From assembly GCA_025642075.2 (NCBI GenBank), contig JAODUO010000542.1, positions 183,501 through 247,500 on the forward strand: a DNA stretch of 64,000 nt. The letters run 5' to 3'. This document shows positions 37,601 through 50,900 of this stretch, piece after piece; the stretch's first letter is position 1; each line of letters starts with the position of its first letter. The notes under the pieces are model-generated. The model worked only from the letters and a program-made list of their open reading frames with translations, was not told the origin of the DNA and made no database searches. The position numbers and the translations under genes are program-made. The DNA comes from Ridgeia piscesae (taxonomy: Eukaryota; Annelida; Polychaeta; Sabellida; Siboglinidae).

Positions 37601-40600
37601 AAGAGCACTCTGCCAGGTGTTCTCACTGTTTTGTCATATCAGTTGTCACATATACGAGTCCGGCACTTGTCTGACATGCCAGGTGGACAAACACAAACAC
37701 TGACTTCACTTGAACTACAGCTGTCCCTACTTCTTTCCACACCAGTCCTTCTCCATATGTCCCCCTAAACCCCACTGGGCAGTCACTTCTCACTCCTGCT
37801 TCCTGTGGCTTCACCCCCTACTCCCACTGTTCATACTTACCCCAACCCTCGTACAACCCCACCTGATACTCCCCACTCCACTACCACTTCCCCCAAAACC
37901 CTTCTCCCCAACACTCACACTCTTTACCCATCAATCTCCATTTACTCTCCCCTCACATTCATCATTCCTCACACTCCCCCACCCCTCATGCTTTTCAACT
38001 CTCACACTCCCCACCCCTCATAGTCGCCCACCCTTTGTATGCCCCTTCATTTTCCTCACTCCCCTTCATTCTCCCCACCCCTCACTCCCCCCCCCAACAC
38101 ATCATATCATTATGCCCCACCCCTGTATGCCCCTTCATTCTCCCCACCCCTCACTCTCCCCAACACATCATATGCCCCACCCCTGTATGCCCCTTCATTC
38201 TCCCCACCCCTCAATCTCCCCAACACATCATATGCCCCACCCCTGTATGCCCCTTCATTCTCCCCACCCCTCAATCTCCTCAACACATCATATGCCCCAC
38301 CCCTGTATGCCCCTTCATTCTCCCCACCCCTCACTCTCCCCAACACATCATATGCCCCACCCCTGTATGCCCCTTCATTCTCCCCACCCCTCACTCTCCC
38401 CAACACATCATATGCCCCACCCCTGTATGCCCCTTCATTCTCCCCACCCCTCAATCTCCTCAACACATCATATGCCCCACCCCTGTATGCCCCTTCATTC
38501 TCCCCACCCCTCAATCTCCCCAACACATCATATGCCCCACCCCTGTATGCCCCTTCATTCTCCCCACCCCTCACTCTCCCCAACACATCATATGCCCCAC
38601 CCCTGTATGCCCCTTCATTCTCCCCACCCCTCAATCTCCTCAACACATCATATGCCCCACCCCTGTATGCCCCTTCATTCTCCCCACCCCTCAATCTCCC
38701 CAACACATCATATGCCCCACCCCTGTATGCCCCTTCATTCTCCCCACCCCTCAATCTCCCCAACACATCATATGCCCCACCCCTGTATGCCCCTTCATTC
38801 TCCCCACCCCTCAATCTCCCCAACACATCATATGCCCCACCCCTGTATGCCCCTTCATTCTCCCCACCCCTCAATCTCCCCAACACATCATATGCCCCAC
38901 CCCTGTATGCCCCTTCATTCTCCCCACCCCTCAATCTCCCCAACACATCATATGCCCCACCCCTGTATGCCCCTTCATTCTCCCCACCCCTCAATCTCCC
39001 CAACACATCATATGCCCCACCCCTGTATGCCCCTTCATTCTCCCCACCCCTCAATCTCCCCAACACATCATATGCCCCACCCCTGTATGCCCCTTCATTC
39101 TCCCCACCCCTCAATCTCCTCAACACATCATATGCCCCACCCCTGTATGCCCCTTCATTCTCCCCACCCCTCAATCTCCTCAACACATCATATGCCCCAC
39201 CCCTGTATACCCCTTCATTCTCCCCACCCCTCAATCTCCTCAACACATCATATGCCCCACCCCTTATATGTCCTTTCATTCTCCCCTCCCATCCCTCACT
39301 CCCTGAGCCCTCCCGGTACCCACCATCTCGTTGAGGTCGACGATGCGTCCGTCGAGGGTGCTGATCTCCCCGGAGAGTGTAGTCAACTGTGCCTCGTTCT
39401 CCTCGTACCTCTCGTCAAAGCCGTCCCTCTGCTGCTCTATCACGAGGTCCACCTGCTCTCTCACAGTCACGGACTCGTCCAGCACCGCCGTTGTACTGTC
39501 CACCTTCCACTGGGCCGCCTTTGACCGACGCTCACTCTCCAGGGTGCTGTTGTACGCCCCTACAGACAACACTCTTAGGTCACTGGGGGTTGTTTGGGGG
39601 TTCATGAAGTTGTGGGGTGACTATGTGGTTGTTTGGGCACATGAAGTGGTGGGGTGTCTGTGGGGTTGTGTGTTGGTACATAAAGTGGTTGAGTGTCTAT
39701 GGGGTTGTGTGAGGGTACATGAAGGGGTGGGGTGTCTATGGTGTTTTGTGAGGGTACATGAAGTGGTGGGGTGTCCATGGGGTTGTGTGAGGGTATGTGA
39801 AGTTGTGGGGTGTCTATGTGGTTGTTTGAGGGTACATGAAGTGGTGGGGTGTCTACGGGGTTGTGTGAGGGTATGTGAAGTTGTGGGGTGTCTATGTGGT
39901 TGTTTGAGGGTACATGAAGAGGTGGGGTGTCTACGGGGTTGTGTGAGGGTACATGAAGTGGTGGGGTGTCTATGGGGTTGTGTGAGGGTACATGAAGTGG
40001 TGGGGTGTCTATGAGGTTGTGTGAGGGTACATGAAGTGGTGGGGTGTCTATGGGGTTGTGTGAGGGTATGTGAAGTTGTGGGGTGTCAATGTGGTTGTTT
40101 GAGGGTACATGAAGTGGTGGGGTGTCTACGGGGTTGTGTGAGGGTACATGAAGTGGTGGGGTGTCTATGGGGTTGTGTGAGGGTACATGAAGTGGTGGGG
40201 TGTCTATGAGGTTGTGTGAGGGTACATGAAGTGGTGGGGTGTCTATGAAGTGGTGGAGTGTCTATGGGGTTGTGTGAGGGTACATGAAGTGGTGGGGTGT
40301 CTATGGGGTTGTTTGACGGTATATGAAGTGGTGGGGTGTCTATGAAGTGGTGGAGTGTCTATGGGATTGTTTGAGGGTACATGAAGTGGTGGGGTGTCTA
40401 TGAGGTTGTGTGAGGGTACATGAAGTGGTGGGGTGTCTATGGGGTTGTGTGAAGGTACATGAAGTGGTGGGGTGTCTATGGGGTTGTGTGAGGGTACATG
40501 AAGTGGTGGGTGTCTATGGGGTTGTGTGAGGGTACATGAAGTGGTGGGGTGTCTATGGGGTTGTGTGAGGGTACATGAATTGGTCGGGTGTCTACGGGGT

Positions 40601-43600
40601 TGTGTGAGGGTACATGAAGTGGTGAGGTGTCTATGGGGTTGTGTGAGGGTACATGAATTGGTCGGGTGTCTATGGGGTTGTGTGAGGGTACATGAAGTGG
40701 TGGGGTGTCTACGGGGTTATGTGGGGGTACAAGAAGGGGTGGGGTGTTTATGGGGTTGTGTGAGGGTACATGAAGTGGTGGGGTGTCTATGGGGTTATGT
40801 GGGGGTACATGAATTGGTTGGGTGTCTATGGGGTTGTGTGAGGGTATATGAAGTGGTGGGGTGTCTATGAGGTTGTTTGGGGGTACATGAATTGGTGGGG
40901 TGTCTATGGGGTTGTGTGTGGGTACATGAAGTGGTGGGGTGTCTATGGGGTTGTGTGAGGGTACATGAAGTGGTGGGGTGACTCTGAAGGTATATTTGGC
41001 ACAAGGCAGTGGTACGGGATGGCGTCACTTACCAATGATGTCCATCTCTCGGATGCGTGTTGCGTTTCGCTTCAGTTCTTCTGCTGTCATCTTGAGCTTG
41101 TCAACATTGCGTCGGATTGCTTCAATGCGATTGTTGGCTGTCTCAATGCGGTCACTTGTGTCAATCACTTCTTTGTTCACTGTGTCCAGCTGGACATTGC
41201 TGTCTGTCAGATTTTTTCTGCATCACACACATTTTTATGACAACTTCATCTGTACAATTTCTAATTGTGGTCTCACTGATCGGCACAAGACAAATTAACA
41301 TATAAAATGTCTGATGTCATCAAACACAGTCTATGTTACAAGAAAACAAACATATAAAATGTCTGATGTCATCAAACACAGTCTATGTTACAAGAAAACA
41401 AACATATAAAATGTCTGATGTCATCAAACACAGCATATGTTATAAGATAAATAAACATAAAATGTCTGACGTCATCAAACACAGTCTATGTTATAAGATA
41501 AATAAACATAAAATGTCTGTCGTCATCAAACACAGTCACAGTCTATGTTACAAGATAAATAAACATATAAAATGTCTGATGTCATCAAACACAGTCTTTG
41601 TTCAAGGTGTTCACACAATGTGAATTCTTCAATGTCTTCATTTCAATATATTATGTTGTATGCACAGTTACTATTTTTTTTAATAGTACATGATTAATGT
41701 AAATTCCCCCAAAAGAAATCTCTTTAAGGTTGCTGATTTCTATCGAGGAGCAATTAATTGGGACATATATTTATTAAGCTATTCTTATGCATGTTTGACA
41801 GAAGTGAATATTCCTATGGACTGGCTGGTCTTCTATACATGTAGCACTCTGCGAATGAGACAACCCCAGGTAGTACCTGATGTTGTTGAGGCTGTCCTGC
41901 AGACGGTCAAGGTCATGCTGTGTGACGTTGGTTCCCGCCAGGATACGCCGCACTTCATCCAGCTTATCCTCCATTGACCGGAACTCTGCCTCAAATATAC
42001 CCTTCACCCCTCCAATCTTGATCTCACTTCCCTCCTGAATCAGCCGGTTTGTCTGACCTAAAACACACGTCAGAAGTACAAAGAAAGGCCTGACCATTTT
42101 GGAATCATTCAAACATACGTGGTACTACTTAGGATATCACAATACAGCAGAATTGTATTTGTATAGATTAACTTTGCATAAGTGAAAACCATAATTTTTA
42201 AGACCTGTCTAAAATGCCCACGTTGACAATGTTATACTTTCCCCAACATATACAATATAAAATAACCACATCTTCCTCAAATACCACCTACCTATAAAAC
42301 CTACTTCCAAATGCTAGCGTTAGGATTAGAACAATTGATTCTGACAAAAACGGGGTCTGTCTAACAAAAATGTTGTCCAAATATGCCTATAGCCAAACCT
42401 AAAAATGGGGTGCCCAGTGCACATTTGTATGGTAATAACCACATTCAATTGCACTTGACACACAGCAAACATGTGCATACAAGAGCCAAAAAGCAATGTT
42501 AAATAACTTTAGAGTTGCTTCAAAGGAGTATGGGTAAATATTTAAAAGTATCCAGTGTAGGTGGTAAATAAAAAAAAATCCTGCATCAAAAAACCTATAA
42601 TTTTGCTCAGAAGTGGTGCCCATGTGAAAGTTGCATTTCATCATTTGGTCATCAATGTAGACATTTTTAGACTTAAAAAAATCCGTTTGAATGTAAACTT
42701 ACTGCTCAGTTCGCTGATGATGCGGTCCCAGTCATCGAAGCATTCTCCGCAGGGCACACAGTTCGGCATGAAGCCAGTAGTTCCGCGGGCGCAGCGGTCA
42801 CACTTGTGTCCACCAACACCCTCCAGACACTCACAGGCGCCCGTGTGACGGTCACACTGCAGTGTCGCTGAACCAACCCGGTCGCAGTCACATGCTGCAC
42901 ACATAGAAATACACGGGTCTCATTGGACGATAATGCCAGTCACATGATGCATCTGCTGATGTATCAGTTGTGTTGAGACTAAACAGATTTGATAGGATAG
43001 TTCTGATTGGATGATATTAGTTGTGTACTGCACCATCTGATTCATCTAGTTCTGACTGGATGTGACTGATTGGATGATATTAGTTGTGTACTGCACCATC
43101 TGATTCATCTAGTTCTGACTGGATGTGACTGATTGGATGATATTAGTTGTGTACTGCACCATCTGATTCATCTAGTTCTGACTGGATGTGACTGATTGGA
43201 TGATATTAGTTGTGTACTGCACCATCTGATTCATCTAGTTCTGACTGGATGTGACTGATTGGATGATATTAGTTGTGTACTGCACCATCTGATTCATCTA
43301 GTTCTGACTGGATGTGACTGATTGGATGATATTAGTTGTGTACTGCACCTTCTTATTCATCTAGTTCTGACTGAATGGGACTGATTGGATTATATTACCT
43401 GCATACTGCACCATCTGATTCATCTAGTTCTGACTGGATGGAACTGATTGGATAGTTTAAATGTGCTGTGAATACCAATCAGGTGGTGAACTGAAATATA
43501 TAATTCTAATTGGACAGTTCTGACTGGATAATTCTGACTGGATGATAACATCAGCCACATGAGGCAGCACCTGAAATACTGACTGTGAAATAATTATAGC

Positions 43601-46600
43601 AGCAAATGAACAAAATTTACAAGATCGATACGACTGTGTCGATAATGACTGATTGTGAAATAAAGCAATCATTGCATAAGTATAATAAAACGATACTTAA
43701 GATTGACTTTAATTACATTTAATTTGTACTTATTCTCATCATGGAAAGATGTGACAGGAAGTGAGTAAGTGGTGAGAAGTGACGGTCACTTACGGAAGCA
43801 CTGGTGACTCGGGTCTCCCCAGTAGTTGTCCTCACAGTCGGCACAAGTGCGGCCGCCACGTCCAGTGATACACTGGCACTGACCATCAAACTACAGTGGA
43901 CAAACACTCACTGTCACTTTATGCATAACATTTAAATTACATTGTAAGACTGTCCGTCCATCTTTAAAAAAACATGTCTAATGATTCATGTACACACTGT
44001 GTGTTTACAGAAACTGCCTCCACTCTTTGAAATGTATGAGTATGATGAATAAAATAACTAAATATTGTTCATGCTTTATATACACTCTAAAAACAGTTAA
44101 CACTTTCTTACATTACCATTGAGCATATTGTACAATGTTAGAATAATAATATTGCATTAACAGTGTTATTATAATCCACCGACATATTTATTATCAAATC
44201 TCTGATGTTCTCTCATTCAGTGAATTCACTACAAGAACGTTCACATCACAAAATATACAACATTAAATCCTCATCTAAAATTCCTGTTTTACTCAATTTC
44301 TGATGGCATTGCTTAATTAAAATTCCTGTTTTACACAATTTCTGATGGCATTGCTTAATTAAAATTCCTGTTTTACACAATTTCTGATGGCATTGCTTAA
44401 TTAAAATTCCTGTCTTACACAATTTCTGATGGCATTGCTTAATTAAAATTCCTGTTTTACACAATTTCTTATAGCATATAAACTACAATAACACAAATTC
44501 AAATATGATATATGACTCTGTTAATTTAGATGGTCACTGGTTTAAAAAAATTGAGAAATGCTGGCATTTTATCTAGCTGTGAATCACTTGCCCAATGGAA
44601 TACAATTACTTTATATTTCCAGGAATACAAATAAAATAAAAATCACGCCACAGACGTATCTGTACCTCGTTACACTGTGTAGAGAGGGCGCCACGAGGAT
44701 CACAGTTACACGATTCGCAGCCTTCGCCGCTGGCGATCTTCCAGAAGTTTGGTGCGCATGAGTCGCAGCGCAGACCAATGACATTGGGCAGACAAGCACA
44801 CTGTCCAGTGCGAGGGTCACAGGGTCCAGCATTGCGGTCAGTCCCGAGCAGGTTGCACACACATGCTGTGGACATGCAAATGGACTGCTGTGATGACGTT
44901 TTTCTTGTCTAATTTTAACCAGTTACCAAAAAAATTAACTGAACTCGTATTGACTTCAACATGCTAGCTCATTTATGGTATGTTTCTGCAAGCTCATTAT
45001 TACATTATATCTGATTAGGCTGTGTTAAAATTCGGTAAACATTACAAACGTTGCCTTGTTTTACATTCTATGACATAAAGTAAATGACATGTTTTTTTAA
45101 AGTGCCAATGATTTAATTTACTCAGATGATGAATTCAATGACTAGGCTTATTAATTCCAAATATTCAAATGCTAGAATATCAGTTAACCTTATTTGTGAT
45201 TGGCTAAATCAACTTCTTAATTAAATTACATAAGAACGTTCCACAGTTTTTCTGTATACAAATTATAAGCATCCCATCACCAAACACAAGATGGACAGAA
45301 ATTCCCAGAATTCCACATACCTTGACAGTTCTGGTCACGTGCGTCGCCATAGTAACCGGCTGAGCAGCGTTCGCAGTTGAAGCCCTCGGTGTTGTATATA
45401 CACTGTAGACACCGTCCGGTTGTTGCGTCACAGTTGCCGGGCGATGCCGGGTCAATGTTGTTGTTGCACTCGCACGCCTGGCATGTACCACCCGGCACGA
45501 GGGGGTTGCCAAAGTAGTTGTTGGCACAACGGTTGCAGTTCGGTCCTACAACAAACAGTGGTTGCCATGAGTGTGTGCTGCACAGACATGTCTGTGGGTG
45601 GTCTGTAGATGGGGGAGAGAAGATGACTATGTCTGTGTGTGATCTGTAGATGGGGGAGAGAAGATGACTATGTCTGTGGGTGGTCTGTAAGATGGGGGAG
45701 AGAAGATGACTATGTCTGTGGGTGGTCTGTAGATGGGGGAGAGAAGATGATTATGTCTGTGGGTGGTCTGTAGATGGGGGAGAGAAGATGACTATGTCTG
45801 TGTGTGATCTGTAGATGGGGGAGAGAAGATGACTATGTCTGTGGGTGGTCTGTAGATGGGGGAGAGAAGATGACTATATGTGGGTGGTCTGTAGATGGGG
45901 GAGAGAAGATGACTATGTCTGTGTGTGGTCTGTAGATGGGGGAGAGAAGATGACTATGTCTGTGTGTGGTCTGTAGATGGGGGAGAGAAGATGACTATGT
46001 TTGTGGGTGGTCTGTAGATGGGGGAGAGAAGATGACTATGTGTGTGGGTGGTCTGTAGATGAGTGAGAGAAGATGACTATGTCTGTGTGTGGTCTGTAGA
46101 TGGGGGAGAGAAGATGACTATGTCTGTGTGTGGTCTGTAGATGGGGGAGAGAAGATGACTATGTGTGTGGGTGGTCTGTAGATGGGGGAGAGAAGATAAC
46201 TATGTCTGTGTGTGGTCTGTAGATGGGGGAGAGAAGATGACTATGTCTGTGGGTGGTCTGTAGATGGGGGAGAAGATGACTATGTCTGTGTGTGATCTGT
46301 AGATGGGGGAGAGAAGATGACTATGTCTGTGGGTGGTCTGTAGATGGGGGAGAGATGACTATGTCTGTGGGTGGTCTGTAGATGGGGGAGAGAAGATGAC
46401 TATGTCTGTGGTGGTCTGTAGATGGGGGAGAGAAGATGACTATGTCTGTGGGTGGTCTGTAGATGGGGGAGAGAAGATGACTATGTCTGTGGGTGGTCTG
46501 TAGATGGGGGAGAGAAGATGACTATGTCTGTGGGTGGTCTGTAGATGGGGGAGAGAAGATGACTATGTCTGTGGGTGGTCTGTAGATGGGGGAGAGATGA

Positions 46601-47870
46601 CTATGTCTGTGGGTGGTCTGTAGATGGGGGAGAGAAGATGACTATGTCTGTGGGTGGTCTGTTGACAAGGGAGAGAAGATGACTATGTCTGTGGGTGGTC
46701 TGTTGACAAGGGAGAGAAGATGACTATGTCTGTGGGTGGTCTGTTGACAAGGGGGAGAAGATGACTATGTCTGTGGGTGGTCTGTTGACAAGGGGGAGAA
46801 GATGACTATGTATGTGGGTGGTCTGTTGACAAGGGAGAAGATGACTATGTCTGTGGGTGGTCTGTTGACAAGGGGGAGAAGATGACTATGTCTGTGGGTG
46901 GTCTGTTGACAAGGGGAGAAGATAACTATGTCTGTGGGTGGTCTGTTGACAAGAGAGAGAGAAGATGACTATGTATGTGGGTGGTCTGTTGACAAGGGTG
47001 AGAAGAAGATTATGTATGTGGGTGGTCTGTTGACAAGGGGGAGAAGATGATTATGTCTGTGGGTGGTCTGTTGACAAGGGGGAGAAGATGATTATGTATG
47101 TGGGTGGTCTGTTGACAAGGGGGAGAAGATGATTATGTATGTGGGTGGTCTGTTGAAAAGGGGGAGAAGATGATTATGTCTGTGGGTGGTCTGTTGACAA
47201 GGGGGAGAAGATGACTATGTATGTGGGTGGTCTGTTGACAAGGGGAGAAGATGACTATGTATGTGGGTGGTCTGTTGACAAGGGGGAGAAGATGATTATG
47301 TCTGTGGGTGTACCAACTGTCAAATATAAGGACATATCAGATTCCTCCACAACCTGCAAGTCTCGGCACAAACTGAACTAAGTAAATGAATAAAATATCA
47401 GTGATTCTGAGAAGGGAGATTTCTTGCACCCTGAATGTGTGATAAAACAAAATCACTAAACGATTAAGCTCGGACTAAAGAACACATTACACACTACACC
47501 ATCACCATAGTGGAAGATTAACAAGTAATTATAGTGGAAATGCAATTTTTGAAATGTCTTAAATTGCAGCTACAGTTTCGAGGTGGTTGTCCTGTTACCT
47601 GTGTAGCCGGGCCGGCAGTCACAGATGGCCTGGTTGGTGCGCGTGTCCAGACGGCAAGTGTCCGCGTGCTGGAAGCCACTGTTCACCCCTCCAGGGCACA
47701 TGCAAGGGCGGCAGCCGACACGTGAACCAGGGCGGGGGTCGCCATAGTAACCACTAGCACACCTGCAATAGAGGGCAAACTTTAGGGTAAGTCGGGGAAG
47801 CAGTGGAACAGGACTTCAAATATAACTGCTATATATATATATTTGGAAATTTTTATATATGAAAAATATC

Positions 47871-47925
<55 letters not shown>

Positions 47926-50900
47926 GATTTGACTTAGGCCTATGAGGAAATAAACTGAGGTGGCTTTTTCTTACCGTACCTCTGGTTTTGGTGACCATGT
48001 TCACTGACCACTGACTGACTGACTGTACATCTGACACAGTAGTGACCACCTTTATTGACCACTGACCATACCTCTCACAGTAGTGACTGTAGTTTACTGA
48101 CCACTGACCCTATCTCTCATAGTGATGAGCACCCTCACAGACCACTGACTGACCATACCTCAGTGGTAACCACACTCACTGACCACTGACTGACCCTACC
48201 TCTTACACCAATGAACACCCCTCACTGACCAACCACTGACTGACCGTACCTTTCACAGTGGTGACCACCGGTGTTGTCACGGCAATAGAGACACTGGCCG
48301 GACTCATTGTCACAGATGTCGGCGCGACCGTTGCACTGACAGGTGCGACAGTTGGGGAAGCCCCAGAACCCTTGTTGACACTGGTCACATTGGCGGCCGT
48401 AGACATTGGGCAGACACAGACACTGACCAGTGGTCACCTCACAGAAGTTGTCACGGGAACCAATCGCATTACAGTTGCACTCTGCAACATCAAATTGCAA
48501 TGTATCAACAGACATTTATTAGAATAACAGGGGCTTCACTTTAAAGGGCTTCCTTCAAATCACTTTATTTAGGAAATTTATTTTATAATCACTTCACAAA
48601 CAAACGTAACATGTTAGTTCTTCTGAACATTTTTTAGTTTATTTTTGTGTGAAATCACAGAACAAACTATAAATTAAAAAGAAAGTCTGTCTCTAATGCC
48701 AATATGTATTTGATATTTACACTTTACCAAGTGTAAATATATAAAAAAACATTGCAATTATTTTAACAAAACTATATTTATGTTTCTATTTGTGCAGCCA
48801 TAAATAAAATCCTACTACTACTTTGCACAGTCAAAATTCAAGATTACCATGCCTTGAAATAAGAAATAATTGCTATGATGTAGTGAATCTTTTATGAGTT
48901 TGCCCGACACTTACGTGTACATCCGCGGGGGGAGAAGTTGTAGGTTCCTGGGGCACACTGGTCACAGGTGCGTCCAATCACATTGTGCTTACACGTGCAC
49001 TGACCTCCAATGGGGTCACAGGTCGTACTGATTGACCCGGTCTTGTCACATGTGCAGTCTGCAAGTGACATGGAAGACAATAATGTAATGGTATAAAATC
49101 AAGTCATTGTCTTGTCTTGTTAAATACTGTTCAAACTCAATACTTGGGGATAATTTATTGTTAAAAACAGAGTAAACTTCTGCATTGTTATCTTCAACCA
49201 TTGTACATTTCTACAAGTCTCATAATTTCAAAATAATATAATTCATACCATACAGCATGATGTATATCTAGTCATCAATCATGTGTTTAAGGAAGTTAAT
49301 TTTAAACTTTTCCATTTACGGTTTATGTATTTGAACCTTGCAACTGAATACATAAAAAATTACAAATAATTGCCAATAAATATACGGTGACATAACACAC
49401 GGTTATGGAAACTAAAAAACTTTTAACACCAAACCGCACTGATAATGTGTCAAATTGAGTGACTCACCTAGTGCCCCCTTCTGGACAATTGAGGAGATGC
49501 TGAAGATGTACTGCTTGCAGACGTCTGAGATGTCGCTCTGTGAACGAGCGGCCATTTGTTGTTCGCGGCAGTTGAATCTCTCAAACTCGAGTCTCATTTC
49601 CAGCGGTGCCCCAGGGCCTTGGAAGATGGGAATGCTGTTGACACTCGGGAAGAGGGCGATCTAGGGAGAAGTGGGAGCAGACTCTTACTCCATTGTGTCG
49701 GACATAACTATTCATCCATTTATTTTAATTACTTTATTATTTTTATTAATATATTGTTATTATTTTAATACACTGTATACTTGTGCTAATTTGTGTATGT
49801 ATTGGGAACAGAATTGTTTATGTTAGCAGGAATAATTGCATATTTCATCACAGTAGTATTGTATAAGCGTATGTTTTTATAATACTTTAATTTAATCGGA
49901 ATAACCATTGTAAAGCACCCCAGACATTTGTTTTGGATGGGGTGCTATATCAGAACTATATTATTATTATTATTATTAATGTACATTGTATAAGATTGGT
50001 TTCATACATTTGCACAGTAAATAAGGTAACTGCTCAGGATAGCACAAAGCACTTTACACTTGATTCCCTGGCAGACCTATTCAAATGATCACCACCTCTA
50101 CTTCTCTGGGAAACATCCAGCCAATTAATAGGCAAATACTATACATACACAACTGTCCACCACCGCCTATAGGCAGGTACTCATTCATACAGCTGAGTGA
50201 ACTGGAGCAATGCACAGTGAATGAGTTGGCCTAATGTTTGACCTGGCAGCACAGGATTCAAAACCGGTTCTCTTAATCGAGAGTCCAAAGTTCTCACCAC
50301 TAAATCACAACCACAAATGCTCTGCACAAATATGAGTTGTTATCAAAAAATTGCTGCTATTAGTATCAATTAACATGTTTTAGTCATCATATACTGCCAC
50401 CAATTCACTATGAAAATCACTCTGAGCATATATTAGAAAGACAGGCACAAAGTGATTTAATGCCGAAGGAATGTATTGAAACAAATTGTTGATCAATGAT
50501 AAACCCATATGACACTGGCATTCCATGCTTTTCTGAATTAAACTTTGAAAGGAGATAAACTAGAAAAATCCATGCCATTTCAACCATCTGCGCTGTCTTG
50601 CAACAGATGACATATCTACTATACTTTACGTCTACATCTGCACATTAAAAATAATGTGTTAATACTAGGCCTGGGGCGTGGTGTGCCACTTACCGAGTCA
50701 ATGAGTGCACTGGCCTGGGGCATGGTGCGGCCACTTACCGAGTCAATGAGTGCACTGGCTTGGGGCATGGTGCGGCCACTTACCGAGTCTATGAGTGCAC
50801 TGGCCTGGGGCGTGGTGGGCCACTTTCCGAGTCTATGAGTGCACTGGCCTGGGGCGTGGTGGGCCATTTACAGAGTCAATGAGTGCACTGGCCTGGGGCG

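Noticed and set aside
37710..39524. Long open frames of 389-604 codons on both strands
   Set aside because: They are a by-product of a stop-free 60-bp tandem repeat (multiple of three) inside a laminin intron; three frames are open at once and none has gene-like composition.
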